Source: Buttiauxella agrestis ATCC 33320 (lineage in GTDB: Bacteria > Pseudomonadota > Gammaproteobacteria > Enterobacterales > Enterobacteriaceae). Taken from it: a DNA stretch of 64,000 nucleotides. The position numbers and the translations under genes were made by a program. Positions 17,961 to 27,256 of the stretch are shown piece by piece (the stretch's first letter is position 1; each line of letters begins with the position of its first letter). Below the pieces are notes generated by a model, which saw only the letters and a list, made by a program, of their open reading frames with translations, was not told the origin of the DNA and made no database searches. The stretch spans positions 1-64,000 of the forward strand of contig NZ_JMPI01000074.1 of the NCBI RefSeq assembly GCF_000735355.1. Reading direction: 5' to 3'.

Positions 17961-19361
17961 TTAATGTGCAGCAGCCCGTTTGCGGCTTTCAATCTCACCC
18001 ACAATCCGCACGTACATTTTTTCATTCAGATTGTAGAAGCCGCCCATCGCGATAATCGTCACCACCGCCAGCGCGCTCGGCCAGATGAATATTAACTGCC
18101 GTAGCCCTTCAACGGTTCCGGCTGATTGCACTACGTTTGGCACATAGCCGATTTGCGTCAGCATCAAACCAGGGAAGAAGCCCGCCAATGCTTGCGAAAC
18201 CTTACGGAAGAAGGTGAAACCGGTATAGACCGTGCCTTCAGAGCGCACGCCTGTTCGCCATTCACCGTATTCCACGGTGTCGGAAACCAGCGCCCAGTTC
18301 AGGCTGTTGACGAACGCAGAGCCGAAGAACGCCAGGCACGAGAACATCACGAAGCTGACCGAACTATCGCCCATCGTGTAGTTGAGCAAATCGCCCACTA
18401 CCCAAATCAGCAGCCCGGCGATATAGACCTTTTTCTTGCCGAAGCGGCGCACGGCAGAAGGCATCAGAAACACGCCGAAGAAAATACAGCCCATGCTGAA
18501 AAAGCCCATGTATGAAAGCAGCAGTGGATCATTGAGCACGTATTGCGTGTAATAAACCTGAATCGCCAGTTTGACGTTAAATGCGCCGAGTGTGCATAAA
18601 TTGGCGATGCAAAGAATAAACAGCGGGCGGTTGCCGGCGATAGCTTTGAATGATTGCAACAAACCCGGCTTGTGCCCAGGTGCAGGCTGCTGGGTTTCGA
18701 CATATCGCTCTCTCACGCCGGAATAACACCACCACATAAAGAACAAGCCGAAGGCGCTAAACAACGCCGCTGCCACGATATAGCCCAGTTGCGGATTGTT
18801 ATCGACCATGTTCATCACCGGCACAAAACCGACGGTGCACAGCAGCAGGCCGAGCGTGGCACCGCCTTGTCGCCACGCCGCCAGCGATGCACGTTCATTC
18901 GGGTTTTTAGTCATCGCCGGAACCATCGCGCCGTAAGAACAGTTCATCATGCTGAAGAACAAGCCATACAACATGAACAGCACCGTCGCCATTACGGTTT
19001 TGCCGGTGATGCTGAAATCCGTGCCGACAAAGTTAGCTATCGCCAGTAACGTGACGGGAAATGCCGCGTACAGCACGAACGGGCGGAATTTCCCTTTTGG
19101 CCCAATCTTGCGCCGTGAATCGAGCATGATGCCTGTGCCCATATCGGTAAACGCGGTAAAAAACTTGGCAATCAGGAAAATCACGCCGCCGTAAGTGCCG
19201 GGCAGACCTAAAACGTCGGTATAGAACTTCAGCAGGTAAAGTGTGCCGATATCCAGCAAGATATTTGAACCCAGGTCGCCCATTCCATAGGCGATTTTTT
19301 CCCGTAACGGAAGCAATAAAGTGGCCGGATCGCTGCCCCGGCTGTCGGTCTGATGACTCAT
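17961..19361 (-). CDS. yihP: YihP, MFS/GPH transporter of the sulfoquinovose cluster
   Basis: This 466-residue protein is the second GPH-family transporter of the cluster, also with about 12 membrane segments (FFTAFTDMGTGIMLDSRR, then VSDTVEYGEWRTGVRSEG). In E. coli YihP is suggested to export 2,3-dihydroxypropane-1-sulfonate, the end product, though this assignment rests on position more than direct proof. The ATG at 19361 has AAGGAG 8 nt upstream; the longer frame to 19403 adds residues without a counterpart. It lies between yihQ (47 bp upstream) and yihO. Confidence 0.9.
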   Translation of the reverse strand: MSHQTDSRGSDPATLLLPLREKIAYGMGDLGSNILLDIGTLYLLKFYTDVLGLPGTYGGVIFLIAKFFTAFTDMGTGIMLDSRRKIGPKGKFRPFVLYAAFPVTLLAIANFVGTDFSITGKTVMATVLFMLYGLFFSMMNCSYGAMVPAMTKNPNERASLAAWRQGGATLGLLLCTVGFVPVMNMVDNNPQLGYIVAAALFSAFGLFFMWWCYSGVRERYVETQQPAPGHKPGLLQSFKAIAGNRPLFILCIANLCTLGAFNVKLAIQVYYTQYVLNDPLLLSYMGFFSMGCIFFGVFLMPSAVRRFGKKKVYIAGLLIWVVGDLLNYTMGDSSVSFVMFSCLAFFGSAFVNSLNWALVSDTVEYGEWRTGVRSEGTVYTGFTFFRKVSQALAGFFPGLMLTQIGYVPNVVQSAGTVEGLRQLIFIWPSALAVVTIIAMGGFYNLNEKMYVRIVGEIESRKRAAAH

Positions 19362-19408
19362 TTTTATTCTCCTTGTGGCGGCGAGATTTGAACTCGCCGC
19401 CACGGCTA

Positions 19409-21448
19409 TCAGATATGACGCAACGAGGTAAACAGCTCAGCCCATTCGCTGGTGGCCCGGTAAAACACTGGAGGTTGGCCGATTGGCGCAGCAACGGTAA
19501 TTTCACCGCCACCGGTGTACGGTTCGCCCGTCCATAGGTTGACCCAGTTATCCTGTGGCAAATACAGCGTCCATTCGCTACTACCAGGCTGATGAACCGG
19601 TGCGACCAGCAAATCGCGGCCAAACAGATACTGATATTTCAGGATGTAGGTTTGCGGGTCGTCTTCGTAATGGAGGAATAACGGGCGCATCACGGGTAAG
19701 CCGCTTTGAGAATTAAGCGCTACGGCGTGTTTGATATACGGCTTAAGCGTCGTGAATACCGTCGTCATGCGGGCAAATTGCGCGATGATGTCGCTATCGT
19801 TGTCGAATTGCACATTATCGCCCGGACGGTTACCTTCATGTGTGCGCATCATCGGCGTGAAGGCGCTAAATTCGCACCAGCGCATCAGCAACTCTTTACT
19901 GCGCTTCATATCGAACAGCGTGGTGTAACCTCCGATATCGCTATGATGCAGACCGTGTCCGGTCATAGCCAACGACAACGCCGCCGGGATCACTGACGCC
20001 AGACCATCGTCCAGGCTCCAGTCCACGTTCTGATCACCAGCCCACATCATCGTCGAGTATTTCTGGCTGCCGGTATAACCCGCACGCATAAAGAACAGCA
20101 CCTCGCCCAGCTTGCCGGTTTCTTCAAGCGCTTCGTAATTACACTTCGCCCACAGCGCAGGCCACGCGTTATGCATGACTTCAGCGCTAACGCCGTTATG
20201 CAGCACGGTATCGGTTGGTAAATATTCGCCAAAATCTGCCATCCAACCGCCAAAACCAAGCTCGATCAGGTTGCGTTTGATGAGTTCTTTGTACCAGTCG
20301 TAGGCTTCGGGATTGGTTAAGTCGATAACGCCCGCGTAAAACTCGCCGAACTCGACGTGGTAATCCTTTCCGTCATGAGTTTTGGTCAGATAGCCGAGCT
20401 TCGATGCTTCTTCGCACTGGTCGCGATCGCTTGCCACATAAGGGTTGATGTAGGTAAGAAAACGCACGCCTTCGGCCTGCCATTGTTTGATGCGCGTATT
20501 CAGCTCAGGGTACAAATCGCCGTTCCAGCGCCAGTTCCACATCACGCGTTTGCCAAACGACGTCATGCGAATACCCGACCAGTCCTGCGCCCAGATACCG
20601 TTAACTTTGACGCCGCCTTTGCGCATTACATCGAGTTTTTGCTGGCAAACCTCGTTGCCACCTTGCACGCCGAGCGTCACACCGTCATAAATCCAGTCCG
20701 GCATTTCTGGCTGGCGGCCTAATAAACCGGTGAGTTTTTCCAGCAACTGAATGTAGTTGTCGGCACATTCAAAGCGCAGCACCGCCTGGTCTTGCCAAAT
20801 TGCCAGTTCATGGAAGTCTGGCGCGCTGAAATCGAAATTCATGTAGCAGCTGTTTTCAACGTGGCAGTAATACTTCTGTGTGCTGACGAACGTCGGCTGT
20901 GGGAAAAACGTCCAGTAATAATCGCCGCCTGCGTTTTCTTTGCAGTCGGCCTGCCAGGTCACATAAGTCTGTTTATTGCGCCCGACACCTTGCTCGCTGG
21001 TCCACAACGGGAACGGCTTGCCACGCAAATCGAAGTAAGAGAACTGCTCGCCACAACCATAAATATGGTCTTCTGGTTTTGCGGCAAGGCGCAGCCAAAT
21101 GCGGTTATGGCTGGCGCTGTCGTTTTTGAGTTTCAGCTCAAGGCGGCCTTCGGCATCGATGCCGATATGCAGCGTGGCATTCACGGTATCGCCGCGTGTG
21201 AAGCGGACATTCCAGCCCGCATCTTGTGGGATGACGGCGGCTTCAATCAGGGCAATCTTTTCATCCAGCTTGTCCTTGATGCTGAAATTGCCACGGAACA
21301 TATCAATATCGGCTTCACCCGCGCCCACCCATAAGCAAGGCGTTTGCGCGGTGTGCCGCAAAATCAGGCGATTCTGCCAGCTCAGGGCAAAGCCATCATT
21401 CAACGTGGTGAGTTCAAGGCTTTCTAAATTTTGTTGTGATAAGGCCAT
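19409..21448 (-). CDS. yihQ: YihQ, sulfoquinovosidase (GH31)
   Basis: YihQ hydrolyses sulfoquinovosyl glycerol and related glycosides to sulfoquinovose in the cytoplasm. The 679-residue GH31 enzyme has the nucleophile Asp in GGWMADFGEYLPTD (Asp405 in E. coli), the acid/base Asp in WAGDQNVDWS (Asp472), and the sulfonate-binding residues in the VNGIWAQDWSGIRMTSFG segment (Gln, Arg and Trp of the family). The start at 21448 (MALSQQNLE) has GGAG upstream. It is followed by yihP. Upstream, yihS is only 35 bp away, leaving no room for the mutarotase gene yihR present in E. coli. Confidence 0.96.
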   Translation of the reverse strand: MALSQQNLESLELTTLNDGFALSWQNRLILRHTAQTPCLWVGAGEADIDMFRGNFSIKDKLDEKIALIEAAVIPQDAGWNVRFTRGDTVNATLHIGIDAEGRLELKLKNDSASHNRIWLRLAAKPEDHIYGCGEQFSYFDLRGKPFPLWTSEQGVGRNKQTYVTWQADCKENAGGDYYWTFFPQPTFVSTQKYYCHVENSCYMNFDFSAPDFHELAIWQDQAVLRFECADNYIQLLEKLTGLLGRQPEMPDWIYDGVTLGVQGGNEVCQQKLDVMRKGGVKVNGIWAQDWSGIRMTSFGKRVMWNWRWNGDLYPELNTRIKQWQAEGVRFLTYINPYVASDRDQCEEASKLGYLTKTHDGKDYHVEFGEFYAGVIDLTNPEAYDWYKELIKRNLIELGFGGWMADFGEYLPTDTVLHNGVSAEVMHNAWPALWAKCNYEALEETGKLGEVLFFMRAGYTGSQKYSTMMWAGDQNVDWSLDDGLASVIPAALSLAMTGHGLHHSDIGGYTTLFDMKRSKELLMRWCEFSAFTPMMRTHEGNRPGDNVQFDNDSDIIAQFARMTTVFTTLKPYIKHAVALNSQSGLPVMRPLFLHYEDDPQTYILKYQYLFGRDLLVAPVHQPGSSEWTLYLPQDNWVNLWTGEPYTGGGEITVAAPIGQPPVFYRATSEWAELFTSLRHI

Positions 21449-21483
21449 TATTAACTCCGTAAATGTAGGGTACGTGTTGTGGT

Positions 21484-22725
21484 TTATTTGGCGTTGCAAT
21501 CCAACAAACCAGCGGCCACGGCGGGCGCTAAACCCGGTGCTAGCGGCAGTCTTGGGATCACCAGGCAATGCAATAGATGGTAAATATCCTGCTTGCCATC
21601 CCAGACCCTGGTGGTCACTTCATTGTTGGTGTCCAGCTCCTGCCACCACGAACCGTTCTCGTAATCCATCAGGTACTTAATGCAGTAATCCCACCATTTC
21701 TGATACCAGGTTTCGTACTGTGCATCTCCGGTTACGGTGAATAGCGCATATGCCGTTCCCATGGCTTCAACGATTGGCCAGCGCACACGTTCACGAACAA
21801 TTGGCTCACCATCCCAACCCACGGAATAAACGAAACCTTCTGCACCGTCGGGTGCCCAGGCATCGCGGATGGTCGCGTTGAACAAGCCTTTGGCGTCTTC
21901 TAGCAACCAGGCTGGAGGTGTTTCAAAACGAGCTTCAAGTGCGGCGTGAAGATGCAGCATCAGGCGGCCCCACTCAATCCAGTGGCCTGGCGTGCCGCCG
22001 TAGGCACGGAAGCGGTGAGCAGGATTGTCTTTGTTGTAATCGCGGATTGGGTTCCAGTCGGCGTCGAAATGTTCATTGACGCGATATTCGCCGCTGCGAG
22101 CCACATCATGAATAATCACCGAGGCAATTCTTTGCGCACGGTCGAGCCATTTGCGGTCATGTGTGACGTCGTAAACAATTAAAAACGCTTCTACTGCGTG
22201 CATGTTGGCATTGCCGCCACGGTATTCTTCCGTCTTGCTGAACGATTCGTCCCACGACTCCAGGCACATTTGTTCCTGTTCGCTCCAGAAGTACTTTTCG
22301 ATGACGTCGATGGCGTCATCCAGCAGTTTGCGTGCCTGAGGGTGGCCAGTGGTTACCGCACTTGCCGCGCCTAGCAACACAAAGAAATGCTGATAACCCT
22401 GCTTCGAGGCATCAATCACACCTTCGTCATTCACGCAGGCATACCAGCCGCCGTATTGCTTATCGCGCAGCGCACCATTGAGCGCGTTGATGCCATGCTC
22501 AACCAGTTGATAAGCGCCAGGACGGCCCATTGACGCAGCGATGGCGTAAACGTGCAACATACGAGCGGTGACCCACAAATGTGTACCCATGTCCGTTTTC
22601 ACCAGACCGGTATTACCGAGCCAACCAAATCCCGTTGGCACCACAGATTTGCGGCCAAAATCGAAAATGCGGTCAGTTTCTTGCTCGAGCCAGCGGTTGT
22701 GGCTCAGTGTGTTAAACCATTTCAT
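21484..22725 (-). CDS. yihS: YihS, sulfoquinovose isomerase
   Basis: YihS interconverts sulfoquinovose and 6-deoxy-6-sulfofructose, the first step of sulfo-EMP glycolysis. The 413-residue protein belongs to the N-acylglucosamine 2-epimerase family with an (alpha/alpha)6 barrel. Catalytic histidines lie in [22 protein letters not shown] and [10 protein letters not shown]. Length and sequence are very near E. coli YihS. I chose the ATG at 22725 ([13 protein letters not shown]), 9 nt after GAGGGA, over a GTG two codons earlier that is too close to that site. It lies 16 bp after yihT. Confidence 0.96.
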   Translation of the reverse strand: MKWFNTLSHNRWLEQETDRIFDFGRKSVVPTGFGWLGNTGLVKTDMGTHLWVTARMLHVYAIAASMGRPGAYQLVEHGINALNGALRDKQYGGWYACVNDEGVIDASKQGYQHFFVLLGAASAVTTGHPQARKLLDDAIDVIEKYFWSEQEQMCLESWDESFSKTEEYRGGNANMHAVEAFLIVYDVTHDRKWLDRAQRIASVIIHDVARSGEYRVNEHFDADWNPIRDYNKDNPAHRFRAYGGTPGHWIEWGRLMLHLHAALEARFETPPAWLLEDAKGLFNATIRDAWAPDGAEGFVYSVGWDGEPIVRERVRWPIVEAMGTAYALFTVTGDAQYETWYQKWWDYCIKYLMDYENGSWWQELDTNNEVTTRVWDGKQDIYHLLHCLVIPRLPLAPGLAPAVAAGLLDCNAK

Positions 22726-22741
22726 CGTCACATTCCCTCGG

Positions 22742-23617
22742 TTAACGGCGAGCCATCATTTCGTCGACGATTTCGCCCAGGCGCTGCAGTTTCGGTAATG
22801 AAATATCACGCAGCATCATTTCGGTATCCGGTAAACCTACAACCGATGACCAGACGGCGCGACCGGCTAAAAACCCTGATGCGCCAGCAGTCATGGCAAC
22901 ACTCACTGCTCGTGGGAAAAGCTTTTCATCGATGCCTGAAGAAAGGATCACCCACGGCATGTTGATTTGTTCATTGAGGCGTTGAGAAGCTTTGAGGAGT
23001 TCAGGGCGTGAGCCTTTTCCTGACAGTGGCATTTCCACTTTATAGAGATCGGAACCGCTGTCGCCTAGCTCCCTGGCGGCGTCGATAATCGCTTGTTCGC
23101 GGTCGAACTTATCGCCACGGCGCGGTGGGCGAACAACAGGCTCAATGATGCTCAGTAGGCCGTTGGCATGGCACAACTGGTTAAAGTCCTTCACCATTTC
23201 AAGGCGTTGCTGCGCATCTTCATCGCTACGCCACAACACCAGCAGTTTTAACGCTTTGCCGCCGTTACGTTTAACGGCTTGCGGATCGACTGATTTATCA
23301 ATCACCACGCTATCGACGGGAATGCCGTTACCAGGGATAAACTCATCGGCTGCAACAATCATCGCGCAGCTTTGCGCCAGCGCGTTTTGCTCAACCACCT
23401 GGCGGTAGCAAAATTGCTGGTCGACGAGAATTGCTGAGGCATAAGGAGATAAAATTTTGGCGGCGTTAACTTTGAAATCCGTTAAAACCTGGTCGGCAAC
23501 CGGTGATTGACTGCCAGCAGCGGCAAACATCAGACGCATCGCTTCGCGTTGATCGACTGCCAACATGGCGAAACCGCCGCTCGGCCGGGTAATATCTTTA
23601 AGTGTGTAGTGATTCAT
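22742..23617 (-). CDS. yihT: YihT, 6-deoxy-6-sulfofructose-1-phosphate aldolase
   Basis: This class I aldolase splits sulfofructose phosphate to dihydroxyacetone phosphate and sulfolactaldehyde. The 291-residue protein has the Schiff-base lysine at position 193 in [14 protein letters not shown], the same position as in E. coli, and family blocks [12 protein letters not shown] and VILSSGIDE. It is transcribed with yihU upstream (20 bp gap) and yihS downstream. Confidence 0.96.
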   Translation of the reverse strand: MNHYTLKDITRPSGGFAMLAVDQREAMRLMFAAAGSQSPVADQVLTDFKVNAAKILSPYASAILVDQQFCYRQVVEQNALAQSCAMIVAADEFIPGNGIPVDSVVIDKSVDPQAVKRNGGKALKLLVLWRSDEDAQQRLEMVKDFNQLCHANGLLSIIEPVVRPPRRGDKFDREQAIIDAARELGDSGSDLYKVEMPLSGKGSRPELLKASQRLNEQINMPWVILSSGIDEKLFPRAVSVAMTAGASGFLAGRAVWSSVVGLPDTEMMLRDISLPKLQRLGEIVDEMMARR

Positions 23618-23637
23618 TCTCTATCCTTATGAAATAA

Positions 23638-24528
23638 CTAATTTTTGTGATTAATCCCGGCACTGTTACGTACCTGCTCTAAAATTGCGCTCCAGTCCTG
23701 GCGGCCACGTCCGGCGGCGCGAGCCTGGTTGTAAACTTCGCGGGAGGCCGCGCCCAACGGCATCGGCACATGCAGCTGGTTGGCGACATCTAGCGCGATA
23801 CCCAAATCTTTATGGGCGAGGTCAATCATGAAGGCGGGAGTCAGGTCGCCTTTCAGCACTTTGTTCGGCCAGGAAGTGGTGAAATGACCTTTACCCGCAG
23901 GTGTTCCGCTCATGACTTGCATCGCCACTTCGAAGGAAAGACCGAGGGCCTCGCAAAGTACGGCGGCTTCCGCGGAAAGTGCATTCAAGGCGATGCTCAT
24001 GTAGTTGTTGATGAGCTTCACGCGGATACCCATGCCTGGCCCGCCAGCTTCGATAAGCTCGGAACCCATCGCCATCAGCAGCGGTCTGGCGCGTTCGACT
24101 TGTTGTGGTGTGCCGCCAGCCAGTAGCAAAAGCGTTCCGGCGATGGCGTGATCGGAAGTGCGACCCACGGGTACATCCATCATGCTGAAACCACGGCTGG
24201 CTAAATCGGCAATCAGGTGGTCGGTTTGCAGTGGGTGAATCGTAGACATATCAATGATTAATGCTGATTTACACAACGTCTGACTCACACCGTTCTCGCC
24301 TAATAGCGTTTCACGAACCAGGTCGCCGTTTGGCAGCATGGTTATTACGAATTCGGCATCTTGCGCGGCCTCGGCGGCATTTTTACTGGCGGTGGCACCA
24401 ACCTGAACCAGTGCGTCCACGGCCTCGGCGTTTAAATCGAACACCGCTAACCGATGCCCCTGTTTGAGAAAATTGCGCGCCATTGGCGCACCCATCTGCC
24501 CTAAACCTATAAAAGCGACACTGCTCAT
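23638..24528 (-). CDS. yihU: YihU, sulfolactaldehyde reductase
   Basis: YihU reduces sulfolactaldehyde to 2,3-dihydroxypropane-1-sulfonate with NADH, ending sulfoglycolysis in the cell. The 296-residue beta-hydroxyacid dehydrogenase has the Rossmann motif [12 protein letters not shown] at 6-17, [12 protein letters not shown] (substrate loop) and the catalytic Lys in [18 protein letters not shown] lies just upstream of the ATG. It is the first gene of the leftward operon yihU-T-S-Q-P-O and is divergent from yihV. Confidence 0.96.
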   Translation of the reverse strand: MSSVAFIGLGQMGAPMARNFLKQGHRLAVFDLNAEAVDALVQVGATASKNAAEAAQDAEFVITMLPNGDLVRETLLGENGVSQTLCKSALIIDMSTIHPLQTDHLIADLASRGFSMMDVPVGRTSDHAIAGTLLLLAGGTPQQVERARPLLMAMGSELIEAGGPGMGIRVKLINNYMSIALNALSAEAAVLCEALGLSFEVAMQVMSGTPAGKGHFTTSWPNKVLKGDLTPAFMIDLAHKDLGIALDVANQLHVPMPLGAASREVYNQARAAGRGRQDWSAILEQVRNSAGINHKN

Positions 24529-24724
24529 GTATCCTCCTGGGTGAATGTCATTTTTTGTTGGCTGTTGTCATTATCTTTGTCTGTTTTTGATCGTATTTGT
24601 AATTTATGGTTAAAAAATTGACAGCGATCACTTTTTTAACAATTGATGGAATTACAATAAGACTCATGTGATCGGCGGTTGATTTATGCGCTGTCGAAGT
24701 CAAAAACAGCGAAAGGAAAGCGAT
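24529..24724. promoter_or_regulatory. Divergent control region yihU / yihV
   Basis: This 196-bp AT-rich gap must hold promoters for the leftward operon and for yihV-yihW. GCGATCACTTT at 24624-24634 and the inverted GTGATCG at 24668-24674 form an interrupted dyad. TTGA-CAGCGA-TCAC at 24618-24631 also resembles a weak CRP site. TACAAT at 24653-24658 is a possible -10 for yihV. In E. coli YihW (CsqR) represses from this region. The motifs are seen; assignment to YihW is inferred. Confidence 0.5.
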
Positions 24725-25621
24725 GTGATTCGAATAGCGTGCGTGGGAATTGCGGTACAAGACCGGCTCTATTACCTGAACCAATTACCTGAATGCGGTG
24801 GGAAATATGTGGCGCAGCATTATCGTGAAATAGGCGGTGGTCCAGCAGCAACAGCGGCAGTGGCTGCGGCAAGGCTCGGGGCGCATGTCGATTTCATCGG
24901 GCGCGTGGGCGATGACGCAACGGGGAAAGCTCTGTTAGATGAACTGGAGAATTGGGGGGTAAACACGGCATTTTCGCGGAGCTGTAAAAATGCCAACTCA
25001 TCGCAATCAGCGATTCTGGTAGATGAACAAGGCGAGCGGATTATCGTGAATTACCCAAGCCCTGAACTGCCGGAAGACGCAAGCGGGCTGCATGAGATTG
25101 ATTTCACGGCTTACGACGTGGTGTTAGCAGATGTGCGCTGGCATCAGGGAGCGAAAACAGCATTCACTTTGGCGCGGTCTGCGGGAGTCACAACGGTTCT
25201 GGATGCTGATATTACCCCGCAAGATATCTCTGAGCTGGTAGCGTTGGCGGATCACGCGGCGTTTTCTGCGCCGGGCCTGCAACGCCTGAGTGGTGAAGGT
25301 GACCTACTATTGGCACTAAAACGCGCACAAGCGATCACAAATGGACATGTTTATGTCACCCAGGGGAAATCTGGCTGTTATTGGTTAGAAAATAATGAGT
25401 TGCGCCATCATGCTGGGTATCGGGTTGAAGTGGTGGACACGACCGGAGCCGGAGACGTATTCCACGGCGCGTTAGCAGTAAAATTAGCACAACGCATTGA
25501 GATATATGAATCGATACGCTTTGCCAACGCGGTTGCGGCACTGAAATGCACCCGTCCTGGCGGGCGGGCAGGAATTCCCGACTGTGATCAAACTGACTCT
25601 TTCATGTCACTTTTTGTATAA
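24725..25621 (+). CDS. yihV: YihV, 6-deoxy-6-sulfofructose kinase
   Basis: YihV phosphorylates sulfofructose at C1 with ATP. The 298-residue PfkB-family sugar kinase has GGGPAATAAVAAARLGA near the N-terminus, IGRVGDDATGK, and the catalytic anion-hole motif DTTGAGDVFHGA in the C-terminal third. The start is GTG at 24725 (MIRIACVGIAVQDRLYY), after GGAAAG, matching E. coli length (298). It is divergent from yihU and followed 36 bp later by yihW. Confidence 0.95.
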   Translation: MIRIACVGIAVQDRLYYLNQLPECGGKYVAQHYREIGGGPAATAAVAAARLGAHVDFIGRVGDDATGKALLDELENWGVNTAFSRSCKNANSSQSAILVDEQGERIIVNYPSPELPEDASGLHEIDFTAYDVVLADVRWHQGAKTAFTLARSAGVTTVLDADITPQDISELVALADHAAFSAPGLQRLSGEGDLLLALKRAQAITNGHVYVTQGKSGCYWLENNELRHHAGYRVEVVDTTGAGDVFHGALAVKLAQRIEIYESIRFANAVAALKCTRPGGRAGIPDCDQTDSFMSLFV

Positions 25622-25634
25622 AATACAAATCGAG

Positions 25635-25645
25635 GCGGTCACTTT
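25635..25645 (+). promoter_or_regulatory. GCGGTCACTTT motif before yihW
   Basis: This motif repeats, with one change, GCGATCACTTT of the yihU/yihV region. It sits between the yihV stop and the yihW Shine-Dalgarno, where an autoregulatory operator for YihW could act. A further GCGGTCAC is at 26539. Function is inferred. Confidence 0.4.
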
Positions 25646-25657
25646 AGGAGAATGTGC

Positions 25658-26449
25658 ATGAGCATCACCGAGTTAACCGGCAATCCGCGCCATGACCTGT
25701 TATTACAACTGATTGCCGAACGCGGCTATATGAATATCGACGAGCTGGCGCAATTGCTGGATGTATCCACTCAAACTGTGCGCCGTGACATTCGTAAGTT
25801 GAGCGAACAGGGGCTGATTACTCGTCATCACGGTGGCGCAGGGCGCGCATCAAGTGTTGTTAACGTGGCATTCGAACAACGTGAAGTGTCGCTGACGAGT
25901 GAGAAAATGGCCATCGCTGAAGCGATTGCTGACTACATCCCAGATGGTTCGACGGTGTTCATCACCATTGGTACTACGGTTGAACATATTGCGCGGGCAT
26001 TAATGAACCATGATCGGCTGCGCATCATTACTAATAGTCTGCGCGTGGCACATGTCTTGTATAAAAATCCGCGTTTTGAAGTGATGGTGCCGGGCGGTAC
26101 TTTGCGTCCGCATAATGGCGGTATTGTCGGGCCAGCGGCGACCACCTTTGTGGAAGGTTTTCGTGCGGACTACCTGATAACCAGCGTGGGCGCGATTGAG
26201 CCAGATGGTGCGTTGCTGGATTTTGATGTGAACGAAGTCAGCGTGGTGAAAGCGATGATGAAGCATTCACGACATGTTTTGGTGGCGGCAGACTCGACTA
26301 AATTCCATGCGTCAGCTGCGGTAGAAATTGGCAATGTGAAACAAGTCACTGCGTTATTTACCGACCAAATCCCAACGGCTTCATTTAAAACATTGCTGGA
26401 AAATGAGCATGTTGAGCTGGTGGTTTCTGAGTTGGGGGGGCAGGAATAG
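25658..26449 (+). CDS. yihW: YihW (CsqR), DeoR-family repressor of the sulfoquinovose genes
   Basis: This 263-residue transcription factor has a DeoR-type winged helix (LLLQLIAERGYMNIDELAQL then STQTVRRDIRKLSEQGLITR, about residues 15-55) and a C-terminal sugar-phosphate-binding domain (TIGTTVEHIARAL, TNSLRVAHVLY, DFDVNEVSVVKAMM). In E. coli it represses the yih genes and is relieved by sulfoquinovose or its derivatives. The ATG at 25658 has AGGAG 7 nt upstream; an ATG two codons earlier is too near that site. Confidence 0.94.
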   Translation: MSITELTGNPRHDLLLQLIAERGYMNIDELAQLLDVSTQTVRRDIRKLSEQGLITRHHGGAGRASSVVNVAFEQREVSLTSEKMAIAEAIADYIPDGSTVFITIGTTVEHIARALMNHDRLRIITNSLRVAHVLYKNPRFEVMVPGGTLRPHNGGIVGPAATTFVEGFRADYLITSVGAIEPDGALLDFDVNEVSVVKAMMKHSRHVLVAADSTKFHASAAVEIGNVKQVTALFTDQIPTASFKTLLENEHVELVVSELGGQE

Positions 26450-26659
26450 CCCAACTAACCGAGTAAGCGTCGCGAAGGTTAAAACCTGGCGACGTAACCG
26501 CAAAATATCAGGTACTGGCTTTATAGCGGGTTTATCTTGCGGTCACGTTTCACTGATTAACGATCTGGCTCGCATTCGTTGAGCTGTTGTTGTAACACGC
26601 ACTATCCACCTTCTTCTATTACCGCTACAGTTATTTGTCCATGCGCAAAGGAGAGGCTT
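26450..26659. other. Intergenic region yihW-yihX with hairpins
   Basis: This 210-bp gap holds an imperfect stem at 26468-26494 (CGTCGC / GCGACG with AGGTT / AACCT inside) and a wider pair CCGCAA (26498) / TTGCGG (26537). A third GCGGTCAC motif is at 26539-26546. No T-run follows the hairpins. The yihX promoter should lie here; I see no gene. Confidence 0.45.
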
Positions 26660-27256
26660 ATGCTGTATATCTTTGATTTAGGTAACGTCATTGTTGATAT
26701 TGACTTCAACCGCGTGATGGGGGTCTGGAGCGATTACAGCAGGGTGCCACTGGCTAATTTGCAAAAAAGTTTTGTGATGGGGGATGCTTTCAAGCGCCAC
26801 GAACGTGGGCAGATTACCGACGAAGAATTCGCCGCAGCGGTATGTGACGAAATGGGTATGGCGCTAAGTTTTGATCAGTTCTCTGCTGGCTGGCAGGCAA
26901 TTTTTGTTGGCTTGCGTCCGGAAGTTATCGCCGTCATGAACAAACTTCGTGAACAGGGGCATCGTGTCGTGGTGCTCTCTAACACCAACCGTTTACACAC
27001 TTATTTCTGGCCTGGTGAATACCCGCAAATCGCCGAGGCGGCGGATAAAATCTATCTGTCTCAGGAAATGGGGATGCGCAAACCGGACGTCGAGATCTAC
27101 CAAAAACTTCTCGAAACAGAAGGTTTTTCTGCGAATGAGGCGGTCTTTTTTGATGACAACGCCGATAATGTAAAGGGAGCTCAGCAGTTGGGTATCACCA
27201 GTATTTTGGTGACCGGAAAAGATACGGTGCCAGGATATTTTGCAAAAAACCTATGA
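26660..27256 (+). CDS. yihX: YihX, alpha-D-glucose-1-phosphate phosphatase (HAD family)
   Basis: YihX dephosphorylates glucose 1-phosphate and is linked to glycogen turnover in E. coli. The 198-residue HAD-superfamily protein has motif [13 protein letters not shown] at 4-15, motif II VVLSNTN, the Lys motif in [10 protein letters not shown] and motif [11 protein letters not shown]. The ATG at 26660 follows AAAGGAGAGG and matches E. coli (199 residues); a longer upstream frame has no support. Its stop overlaps the yihY start as ATGA, so the two are translationally coupled. Confidence 0.94.
   Translation: MLYIFDLGNVIVDIDFNRVMGVWSDYSRVPLANLQKSFVMGDAFKRHERGQITDEEFAAAVCDEMGMALSFDQFSAGWQAIFVGLRPEVIAVMNKLREQGHRVVVLSNTNRLHTYFWPGEYPQIAEAADKIYLSQEMGMRKPDVEIYQKLLETEGFSANEAVFFDDNADNVKGAQQLGITSILVTGKDTVPGYFAKNL

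Noticed and set aside
25604-25617. ATGTCACTTTTTGT, nearly the same as ATGTCATTTTTTGT at 24545, as a second shared operator in the sulfoquinovose region
   Set aside because: The second copy encodes the conserved MSLFV end of YihV, so similarity is likely a coding coincidence.
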